Below, one piece after another: positions 56,924-64,000 of a stretch of 64,000 nt of DNA. Below the pieces are notes generated by a model. The model searched no databases, was not told where the DNA came from, and saw only the letters and a program-made list of their open reading frames with translations. Source of the stretch: Mucilaginibacter lappiensis (GTDB lineage Bacteria; Bacteroidota; Bacteroidia; Sphingobacteriales; Sphingobacteriaceae); assembly GCF_900155965.1 (NCBI RefSeq), contig NZ_FTMG01000002.1, positions 434,001-498,000 on the forward strand, read 5' to 3'. The stretch's first letter is position 1. Every line of letters begins with the position of its first letter. Both the position numbers and the translations under genes were made by a program.

Positions 56924-59770
56924 TTACTTTATTCCCATTTCCTTTTTCAAAAACTGACCGGTAAAGCTGTTTTTTACTTTACACAGACCTTCGGGTGTGC
57001 CGGAGAACAGGATATTTCCACCTCCCGACCCACCTTCAGGCCCCAGATCGATCACATGGTCAACCACCTTGATCACATCCAAATTATGCTCAATTACCAG
57101 TACGGTATTGCCTTTGTCAACCAGTTGGTATAGTACGCCTAGCAGCACATTGATATCCTCAAAGTGCAGGCCGGTGGTTGGCTCATCCAGTATGTAGAAA
57201 GTGTTGCCGGTATCTTTTTTGGATAGCTCGGTAGCCAGTTTAACCCGCTGTGCCTCACCGCCTGATAAGGTGGTTGATGCCTGGCCGAGGGTAATGTATC
57301 CTAACCCTACATCATACAAGGTTTTTACCTTGCGGTAGATAGATGGGATGTGTTCAAAAAACGGTGTAGCATCCTCAATGCTCATGTCCAATACATCACT
57401 GATGGATTTACCACGGTAGCGTACTTCCAGCGTTTCGCGGTTGTAACGGCGACCACCACATTCTTCGCAAGGTACCTGTACATCAGGCAAAAAGTTCATC
57501 TCGATCACTTTCATACCGGCACCCTGGCAGGTTTCGCAACGTCCACCTTTTACGTTGAACGAAAAACGACCAGGTTTGTAACCCCTGATCCGTGATTCGG
57601 GCAGGGCCACATACAGGTTACGGATATCCGAGAACACGCCAGTATAAGTAGCGGGATTGGAGCGTGGTGTACGACCAATAGGTGTTTGATCTATCTCGAT
57701 CACCTTGTCGATATTTTCAAGCCCCTCAATTTTTTCATAAGGCAAAGGCTGTTTTTTGGCCCTGAAAAAATGATGGTTTAATATAGGATACAAAGTTTCG
57801 GTAATTAAGCTTGATTTACCACTGCCCGACACTCCGGTGACCCCGATGAGCTTACCCAGTGGAAAATCAACCGATACCTTTTTGAGGTTATGGCCGGTGG
57901 CTTTTTTCAGGCTCATTGTTTTGCCGTTACCTTCCCTGCGTTTTTCGGGGATAGCAATGGAGCGCTCACCATTAATATAGCTGGTGGTTAAGGTATGCTC
58001 GGCCATAAGTTGCGCCGGGGTTCCCTGGGCTACTATCTGCCCGCCATGTACGCCGGCTGCCGGTCCCATATCAATCACGTGATCGGCTTCCAGTATCATG
58101 TCCTTATCGTGCTCTACCACCAATACAGTGTTGCCCAGGTCGCGCAGGTTTTTAAGTGCGTTAATCAATCGTTCGTTGTCACGCTGATGCAAGCCGATGC
58201 TGGGTTCATCCAGAATGTACATGACATTCATCAGCTGCGAACCTATCTGCGTGGCCAAGCGGATACGCTGCGCTTCGCCGCCTGATAAGGTTTTGGCGGT
58301 ACGATCAAGCGTTAAATAGCTCAACCCAACATCCAACAGGAACACGATACGCGCGCGGATCTCTTTCAGGATTTCCTTGGCTATTACATTCTGACGATCG
58401 GTAAGCCGGTCTTCCAGGTTGGTGAACCATTCCTGTAGGGTACGAATATCCATGCAAGCCAGCTCAAATATATTTTTATTATCGACCTTAAAATGCAGCG
58501 ATTCTTTCTTGAGTCGGGCACCATCACAAACCGGGCAGGTTTTCAGCACACGATAATTTTCCATATCGTCCATGCCTTCGTCGCCGCGGCGTTCCTGCTG
58601 CTCTTCCAGCATACGCACAATACCATCAAAAGTGATCTGGTAGCTTTGTACGTTCCATTTATTGTACTCCACAGCAACGGTGATCATATCCGGCGATCCG
58701 TTCAGGATGATATCCTTTTGCTCTGGTGTCAGTTTATCGATCGGGGTCGATAGCGAAAATTCATACTTTTTAGCCAGCGACTTCAACACCTGGAATATCC
58801 AGGTTTCACGATATTCACCAATGGGTGCAAGGCCTCCGTTCATGATGCTCAGTTTAGGGTTGGGGATAACCGAAGCTTCATCAACCTCAAAAATATAACC
58901 TAAACCATTACACTTTTCGCAGGCGCCATAAGGCGAGTTAAAGGAGAAAGTGTTGGGTTGAGGTTCATCATACGAAATGCCCGATACAGGGTCCATCAAA
59001 TACTTGCTATAATAAGCAACGTTGTTATCCTTATCGCCCACGCGAATGATGCCTTTGGCAATTTTAAGAGCAGTTTGTACCGAAGTGTATAAACGCTTGC
59101 TATCCTTGTCAGACACCACCAGGCGGTCAACCACAATATCAATATCGTGTATCTTGTAACGGTCAACCTGCATTTTGGGTTCCACATCGGCCATGGCGCC
59201 ATCTATCCATACTTTGAGGTAGCCCTGTTTGCGTATCGATTCAAAAAGCTCGCGGTAATGACCTTTACGTGCCTTTACTACCGGCGCCAGGATATTTACC
59301 GGCTGCCCGTCGAATTTTTCGGTAATGGTTTTCAGGATCTGGTCTTCGCTCATGCGCTCCATCTTCTCGCCGGTGGTGTAGGAGTAAGCCTCGCCGGTAC
59401 GGGCAAAAAGCAAACGCATAAAATCGTAGATCTCGGTAATAGTACCCACTGTCGACCGCGGATTTTTACTGGTGGTTTTTTGCTCAATGGCAATAACCGG
59501 ACTCAGGCCCGATACTTTATCCACATCGGGACGTTCCATACCGCCCATAAACTGGCGCGAGTAGGCCGAAAATGTTTCCATATAACGGCGCTGCCCTTCG
59601 GCATAAATGGTATCAAAAGCCAGTGATGATTTGCCGCTGCCGCTCAATCCGGTGATCACCACCAGCTTGTTGCGCGGAAAAGAAACATCGATATTTTTTA
59701 AATTATGTACCCTGGCGCCATAAACTTCAACTTCGCTTTGTTCGCCCAGGTCAACGGTTATTTCGTTCAT
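56924..59770 (-). CDS. uvrA: UvrABC excinuclease subunit A
   Basis: DNA-damage recognition ATPase of nucleotide excision repair; it loads UvrB on lesions. The 948 residues (start M-N-E-I-T-V; an ATG 18 bases upstream is less likely) contain two ABC modules with Walker [10 protein letters not shown] and G-V-S-G-S-G-K-S-S, two signatures L-S-G-G-E-A-Q-R-I and L-S-G-G-E-A-Q-R-V, and zinc-binding Cys sets C-E-K-C, C-P-V-C, C-E-T-C and C-E-E-C. Length fits the standard enzyme (about 940). No uvrB or uvrC is near. Confidence 0.97.
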   Translation of the reverse strand: MNEITVDLGEQSEVEVYGARVHNLKNIDVSFPRNKLVVITGLSGSGKSSLAFDTIYAEGQRRYMETFSAYSRQFMGGMERPDVDKVSGLSPVIAIEQKTTSKNPRSTVGTITEIYDFMRLLFARTGEAYSYTTGEKMERMSEDQILKTITEKFDGQPVNILAPVVKARKGHYRELFESIRKQGYLKVWIDGAMADVEPKMQVDRYKIHDIDIVVDRLVVSDKDSKRLYTSVQTALKIAKGIIRVGDKDNNVAYYSKYLMDPVSGISYDEPQPNTFSFNSPYGACEKCNGLGYIFEVDEASVIPNPKLSIMNGGLAPIGEYRETWIFQVLKSLAKKYEFSLSTPIDKLTPEQKDIILNGSPDMITVAVEYNKWNVQSYQITFDGIVRMLEEQQERRGDEGMDDMENYRVLKTCPVCDGARLKKESLHFKVDNKNIFELACMDIRTLQEWFTNLEDRLTDRQNVIAKEILKEIRARIVFLLDVGLSYLTLDRTAKTLSGGEAQRIRLATQIGSQLMNVMYILDEPSIGLHQRDNERLINALKNLRDLGNTVLVVEHDKDMILEADHVIDMGPAAGVHGGQIVAQGTPAQLMAEHTLTTSYINGERSIAIPEKRREGNGKTMSLKKATGHNLKKVSVDFPLGKLIGVTGVSGSGKSSLITETLYPILNHHFFRAKKQPLPYEKIEGLENIDKVIEIDQTPIGRTPRSNPATYTGVFSDIRNLYVALPESRIRGYKPGRFSFNVKGGRCETCQGAGMKVIEMNFLPDVQVPCEECGGRRYNRETLEVRYRGKSISDVLDMSIEDATPFFEHIPSIYRKVKTLYDVGLGYITLGQASTTLSGGEAQRVKLATELSKKDTGNTFYILDEPTTGLHFEDINVLLGVLYQLVDKGNTVLVIEHNLDVIKVVDHVIDLGPEGGSGGGNILFSGTPEGLCKVKNSFTGQFLKKEMGIK

Positions 59771-59960
59771 ATATCTTATTGGTACCAAATTTATTAAACC
59801 CGGGTAAACGGGTTTACTTTTAAAAGCCGATGTAAGATAAGACCTTTAAAAGAAATTGCTAAAAAATTAAGCAAAGATACGGAAAATTGACGTGGATTTT
59901 ATGCTAAGCATGTCAGCATAAGGTTAATATTTACTGGGTTGTAAGGATACCTAAATCGCT

Positions 59961-60045
59961 TGTCATCTCGAACGAGGCACGAGGAGAGATCTTATACGTG
60001 GGGTGTGTCAATTGTATAAGATCTCTCCCTCCGGTCGAGATGACA
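59961..60045. repeat. 85-base palindromic repeat (TGTCATCTCGA ends)
   Basis: TGTCATCTCGA (59961-59971) and TCGAGATGACA (60035-60045) are perfect inverted ends; inside, AGAGATCTTATAC is answered by GTATAAGATCTCT. It lies in the 272-base gap upstream of uvrA. The TGTCATC end is shared with the element at 25329, but the rest differs. Confidence 0.8.
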
Positions 60046-60060
60046 TCAAGAGTGAAACCG

Positions 60061-61053
60061 TTAACGTGATTGATAACCCGCCACAATACGCAGCGCTTCA
60101 TCCAGCCTCTTCAATCCTAAATTATGCTGCAATTGTTCCCTGTGAACCTGGGCATATTGCAGGCGGTTATCCATATTGGCCAGGCTAAGCTTCCCTGTCC
60201 AGATGAGATCATGAAATTCCCTGAAGTCGGGCACGGCCATATCCGGGTCGATGGGCTTATCGGGTGTTTTGCCCACTATCGTAAAAACAACAAAGTAAAA
60301 CAGGTGAAGTATCTGGCGCATCAGGAAAAAGCGGGCATGCTGATATTCGGTAGCTTCTTCACCAAAGTAGGCTTCCAGGTAAATCTTTTCATCAACCTCG
60401 TTCTTTACTAAAAAGTTCGCCATAATGGACAGGTCCAGATAGCGGTCGTTCAAAAAGGCGGCTTCCCAGTCAACCAGCCAAACCCGTTCCCCGTCAAACA
60501 GGGTATTTTCGGGTTTAAGGTCGTTATGGCAACCCACCATGTCTTCGGCATTTTGGGGATAGATGTTTTTAACTTGAGTATAAAAATCAAAAAGCTTCGC
60601 GGTTATATCCCCAGGCATCAGTTTATCGGCGCGGAATTTTTCAATAAATTCCCCAATTTTATCCAGGTAATTGATGCGGAAAGGGAAAGGCGGTGACGAA
60701 TGCAAGCGTTTAAGCAGTTGGGGTAATTTTGTTTTGGCCTCCTCCATCGGGAAAGGTTTGGCTTCTATGAAATCAATAATAGCGACCCTGTCCTCTATAT
60801 TCGCATACCAAACCTTTGGGGCTATGTCCGCATCGGCAGCTGCTTTCATGCAGTTATACTCCAGCGTGGGATCGGCCATGGCATCGGTACGGGTAATGAT
60901 CCGGAGCAGATAGGGTTTACCCTGAACGATGATCCGGAAAACAAGGGCCGTCGATAGTCCGGCGGTGAGTTCATGGATCTCATCCAGGGTATTGGTGCCA
61001 AAGGCTGCCAGCAAAGCATGGTCAACAGCAGTTTTTTTGCTTTCAGGAATCAT
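60061..61053 (-). CDS. Aminoglycoside/choline-kinase-like phosphotransferase
   Basis: A 330-residue protein of the APH fold. The catalytic loop is G-C-H-N-D-L-K-P-E-N (H-x-D-x4-N) near residue 180 and the metal site V-D-W-E follows. It resembles bacterial choline or ethanolamine kinase-like proteins more than resistance enzymes; the substrate is unknown. It has no operon partner. Confidence 0.85.
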   Translation of the reverse strand: MIPESKKTAVDHALLAAFGTNTLDEIHELTAGLSTALVFRIIVQGKPYLLRIITRTDAMADPTLEYNCMKAAADADIAPKVWYANIEDRVAIIDFIEAKPFPMEEAKTKLPQLLKRLHSSPPFPFRINYLDKIGEFIEKFRADKLMPGDITAKLFDFYTQVKNIYPQNAEDMVGCHNDLKPENTLFDGERVWLVDWEAAFLNDRYLDLSIMANFLVKNEVDEKIYLEAYFGEEATEYQHARFFLMRQILHLFYFVVFTIVGKTPDKPIDPDMAVPDFREFHDLIWTGKLSLANMDNRLQYAQVHREQLQHNLGLKRLDEALRIVAGYQSR

Positions 61054-61243
61054 AAAAAATAGACTTTAAAATATTGATGATGAGCCAAATATATTTATGG
61101 TTTTTTACTTTCGGGAACTTTTAAAAGTATATTTTTTGCGGCGTACTTTTTGGCATATATTTACGTTTACCCTGTATATGCGCCTTATTATAAGGGGCTA
61201 ATCCGTTACGTATTCCCGATCGTCCGGCACTCATGTGTGTGAA

Positions 61244-61843
61244 TTATATAGCATTCACTTTCAACCAGCCGGTTATGCTCATCCTGGGTTTGTTGGTACA
61301 TAATACTTCATGCTCCAGTTCGTCGCTTTTAAAGAAAACGCTTTTCCTGTTTTCGGGAGATATATGCTGCAATTGATCGGCATGATGAATACATAGTTCA
61401 CCCCCGTCAGCCTGCAGCCAGTCTGGGTTTAGGTAGATGATCATAGAGTACTTTCTATCGTCGTTATTCCTGAACTGATCCAAATGCTTTTTGTAGAAAC
61501 TGCCAGTATCATATAGCGTATAATGAAACTCATAGCCTGTTATGCCGGTATAGCAGGTACTGTTTAAGTGACTTACAAAGCTATCCATCAAATCAAAAAA
61601 GGCGTTTTCGTGCCGGTCGTTATGTTTACGATCGAGCCAGTAAATGCTATCGCCTCTTACAGACAGATTGTGCGTAACCAGTTTATCGTTGCCGGTTCCT
61701 GCCGCCAGGAGCAGCTTTTTGTGGTACAGGGCAACCAGGTTGCCTTTCAGATCGGCAGCAAGCGCCACGCTTAAAAAATGATCGGCTATGCCTACATGAT
61801 TATCTATAAAGCTATCAATGAGTTCATCAAATATTTTTTGCAA
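61244..61843 (-). CDS. 2OG-Fe(II) oxygenase, prolyl-hydroxylase type
   Basis: A 199-residue dioxygenase. The iron ligands are His and Asp in Y-K-K-H-L-D-Q-F and His in E-L-E-H-E-V-L; the 2-oxoglutarate Arg is probably in K-P-R-M-S-I-T-G-W. Y-S-M-I-I-Y-L-N-P-D-W and D-G-G-E-L are typical of the P4H-like bacterial group. Substrate unknown (protein or small molecule). Confidence 0.87.
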   Translation of the reverse strand: MQKIFDELIDSFIDNHVGIADHFLSVALAADLKGNLVALYHKKLLLAAGTGNDKLVTHNLSVRGDSIYWLDRKHNDRHENAFFDLMDSFVSHLNSTCYTGITGYEFHYTLYDTGSFYKKHLDQFRNNDDRKYSMIIYLNPDWLQADGGELCIHHADQLQHISPENRKSVFFKSDELEHEVLCTNKPRMSITGWLKVNAI

Positions 61844-61987
61844 TGTGCTATAATTTAGCAGAGGTGAGGGTAACGGTATTTGGTGAAGGTAGCTTTAATT
61901 TTCAAACACCGTGTTTTCACCGATTGCAGCGCTAAAATATTAACTACATCTTAGGGGTATTATTTAAATAAATGAATTGTCGACTCA

Positions 61988-63658
61988 ATGTCTAAACCTA
62001 TTTTAAAAAAAGCACATCTGCTATTACTTACAGCCGTATGTTTAGTTGCTATTATAATCAACAGTTGTAAAAAAGATTCACGAACCGAACAGCAAAATAC
62101 CCTATCCAATCCGGCTATCGCTCAGGCTAAAAGCTGGTACGAAAACGCTTACCCGGTAAGTAATAAACAAACCTCACAAGCTACAACTACAGGTGCCGAC
62201 CTGAGCCAGCTTATCAAGCCTGACTGGCAGCATACATCTAGTTATAAGCGTGGCGATCAACCGGTATTGGAGATACCTATTGATCCATCAGCTAAGTTCG
62301 CACCGTCCCTGAAAAACAATGGTACCGGTAGTATTGTTTATTCCAAAGATAATAGCCGCAGTTCGTTCCTGTTATTACAGGATGGGCAACAGTACAATGC
62401 CTATATCATGACCGTTATTGCTGATCCGGCTTACCTTAAAAATGATCTGACCAAGCTAGATCATAACAAATACAATAAACGCGATACGGATTTCAGCGGC
62501 GTGGTTTTATACAGTACGCCCAAAGGAACTTTTGTAAGCGGCTGGTTTTACAAAAACGGTAAAATTATCCATTCCCTGCAACCTAATAACACTGCAAAAA
62601 GTAGCGATCAAACAGTGCAAAGCCTACACCCTGAGTTAGCCCAGGTAAATTGTACAGACTGGTATCAATATTCGGAAGTTGATGGTACTGTAGTAGATGT
62701 AAAATACCTCGGTCCGACGTGCGATTACTCTGGTGGCGGTGGCGATAATAGTGGTAATGGAGGTGCTCCGAGCGGAAGCGGCGGAGGAGGCAGCGCCGGT
62801 TCTACACCATCGAAGCCAACGCCTCCACCATGTACAGGTACTAATTCCAGCACATTAAAAGTGCAATCAACGGACGGGAATTTGGTTGTTTACAAAAATG
62901 TGGTACAACCCCCGCCAGGTGATGGGGACGGAACTTTCCCTCCGCCGACAACGCCTCCTCCACCGCCGCCACCACCTGCATCTACCCCATGTACGGTAAC
63001 GATACCTGCACCAACCATTTTAGACAGTCTAACGTCCAAATATCCTTGTACCAAGGCACTGATTGCGGCTTTGCCAAATTTGAATACCAATATTGCCAGG
63101 CTTCTTTACCAGGCGTTTGATTCGAAAAATAGTACTGATATTACTTTTCTGGCCGGTGACCCTGCTGATTTTACAGGAACCGATTCGAAAGAAGATGGGC
63201 ATACCATCGGGTATAAGATTTATATAAACCCTTTTGTCCTTTCAAATTCAAGTAACGAGTACAGACTGGTAACCCTATATCATGAAGCGCTTCATGCCTT
63301 TTTAAACCTGGAAATGGAGCAATTAAAAGAGGCAGGCTTCGCCGCCAAATACCCTGAGATTAAAGTAACATCACACTCTAATCTTTCCGGCAACATTAAA
63401 AACATCTTTGATTATACATTCGATGAAGGGACAACGGTGAGCGTTGTAGACAAAGACCCGCAACACAGAACTATGGCGGAATATTTCACAGATAATCTTA
63501 GGGATGCTATATTAGCATACAATCCCAGTTTTCCTGTTGACCGGGCGACTGCACTCGCAAGATGCGGGATATTTAATGATACAAGTATCATAGCGGCGAA
63601 TAACGCGGAACGGGACGTAACAACTGGCAATTCCGTTGGCCATAAATGCACTCCGTAA
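61988..63658 (+). CDS. Lipoprotein with Gly- and Pro-rich linkers and an HExxH motif
   Basis: A 556-residue lipoprotein (lipidated Cys in I-N-S-C-K-K). It has an N-terminal beta-rich domain of about 230 residues, a Gly/Ser-rich linker (G-G-G-D-N-S-G-N-G-G), a Pro-rich linker (eight Pro in a row near 320), then a domain with Y-H-E-A-L-H-A-F near 430, a possible zincin active site. So it may be a surface metallopeptidase, but the third metal ligand is not certain. A secreted protein gene follows after 14 bases. Confidence 0.72.
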   Translation: MSKPILKKAHLLLLTAVCLVAIIINSCKKDSRTEQQNTLSNPAIAQAKSWYENAYPVSNKQTSQATTTGADLSQLIKPDWQHTSSYKRGDQPVLEIPIDPSAKFAPSLKNNGTGSIVYSKDNSRSSFLLLQDGQQYNAYIMTVIADPAYLKNDLTKLDHNKYNKRDTDFSGVVLYSTPKGTFVSGWFYKNGKIIHSLQPNNTAKSSDQTVQSLHPELAQVNCTDWYQYSEVDGTVVDVKYLGPTCDYSGGGGDNSGNGGAPSGSGGGGSAGSTPSKPTPPPCTGTNSSTLKVQSTDGNLVVYKNVVQPPPGDGDGTFPPPTTPPPPPPPPASTPCTVTIPAPTILDSLTSKYPCTKALIAALPNLNTNIARLLYQAFDSKNSTDITFLAGDPADFTGTDSKEDGHTIGYKIYINPFVLSNSSNEYRLVTLYHEALHAFLNLEMEQLKEAGFAAKYPEIKVTSHSNLSGNIKNIFDYTFDEGTTVSVVDKDPQHRTMAEYFTDNLRDAILAYNPSFPVDRATALARCGIFNDTSIIAANNAERDVTTGNSVGHKCTP

Positions 63659-63672
63659 TTTTAATTTAAATC

Positions 63673-64000
63673 ATGAAAAGATATATCATTTTATTTGCAG
63701 CACTCATATTAGTCTCGATTAAAGTAAATGCTCAAACCAAACTAAAGCTATATGGTGGCAAAAACCATGACCAATTTCTCGGCTGTATTGAGTGTTCAAC
63801 TGAAGACCTGAATTCTATATGGTGCAACTTTGGTGAATACGGCTCCGTGCATAAAGCCAATTCTATTTGGAATGAGTTAGGAAAATATGGGAGCTATAAA
63901 AGCGACTATTCCCCATTTAATAAAAAAGCAAAATATCCTCCGCTCGTATTGGACGAAAAAGGTAAATCATATGGATTCATGACAATAAACAAAAGTAATC
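63673..64000 (+). CDS. Secreted hypothetical protein (3' cut by window edge)
   Basis: The first 109 residues of a protein with signal peptide (to V-N-A-Q) and then a short repeat: S-I-W-C-N-F-G-E-Y-G-S and S-I-W-N-E-L-G-K-Y-G-S. Proteins with such S-I-W-N repeats are known from other bacteria but without assigned function. It starts 14 bases after the HExxH lipoprotein, so the two are probably co-expressed. Confidence 0.7.
   Translation, partial: MKRYIILFAALILVSIKVNAQTKLKLYGGKNHDQFLGCIECSTEDLNSIWCNFGEYGSVHKANSIWNELGKYGSYKSDYSPFNKKAKYPPLVLDEKGKSYGFMTINKSN

Noticed and set aside
60061..61053. Aminoglycoside resistance gene
   Set aside because: It shares only the fold; the motifs fit choline-kinase-like proteins and the context is not a resistance element.
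62900..62980. Pro-rich stretch as a frameshift or sequencing artefact
   Set aside because: The frame stays open on both sides and the downstream part contains a coherent domain with Y-H-E-A-L-H, so it reads as a true linker.

Overview
The window reads as the chromosome of a soil- or plant-associated Bacteroidota in the family Sphingobacteriaceae; gene content and repeat style resemble Mucilaginibacter or Pedobacter. The signs are a SusC/SusD pair run by an ECF sigma factor and a FecR-type anti-sigma factor, many lipoproteins with a Cys-Lys-Lys start, at least one clear promoter of the Bacteroidota type (TTTG ... TAnnTTTG), few Shine-Dalgarno sites, and many small palindromic intergenic repeats. 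No rRNA, tRNA, CRISPR array, phage or transposase gene was seen.

Layout. 1-4560: end of a TonB-dependent receptor, a probable minus-strand small RNA, a beta-helix lipoprotein, a second lipoprotein and a 55-residue membrane peptide. 4700-6490: an operon of three SRPBCC (AHSA1-like) proteins and an ArsR repressor behind a promoter with a duplicated operator. 6586-22929 (minus strand): a polysaccharide-utilisation locus with sigma factor, FecR, SusC, SusD, a GH18 endo-glycosidase with a lectin-like domain, GH27, GH20, GH29 and GH20. The enzyme set fits release and trimming of fucosylated, galactosylated N-glycans. 23246-25174: MgtC-like protein and DUF2252 protein. 25647-29630: a Pls/PosA-type single-module NRPS fused to three membrane/beta-helix units, the most interesting gene here. 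29850-31220: two hypothetical proteins and an HxlR regulator. 31583-35448: two secreted Cys-type sulfatases. 35561-38169: AraC regulator and two short-chain dehydrogenases. 38458-39634: exported MsrA and MsrB.

39745-47697 holds small regulatory units: DeoR with a divergent 5'-deoxynucleotidase, a Dabb protein, a metallophosphoesterase, and a MocR regulator divergent from a Crp-like regulator, DoxX, cupin, EamA and DoxX-like genes, with matching candidate MocR sites at both ends. 47926-53678 is a tripartite RND efflux operon whose pump lacks part of the classical proton relay. 54415 onward: a DUF885 metallopeptidase-like lipoprotein, a YefM/YoeB toxin-antitoxin pair with a symmetric operator, uvrA, an APH-like kinase, a 2OG-Fe(II) oxygenase, a lipoprotein with an HExxH motif, and a secreted protein cut by the window end.

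Regulatory DNA is unusually readable. Operators can be proposed for ArsR, DeoR, MocR and YefM from symmetry and position. A LacI-like palindrome recurs upstream of both the PUL sigma gene and the first sulfatase. At least five families or types of palindromic repeat lie between genes.
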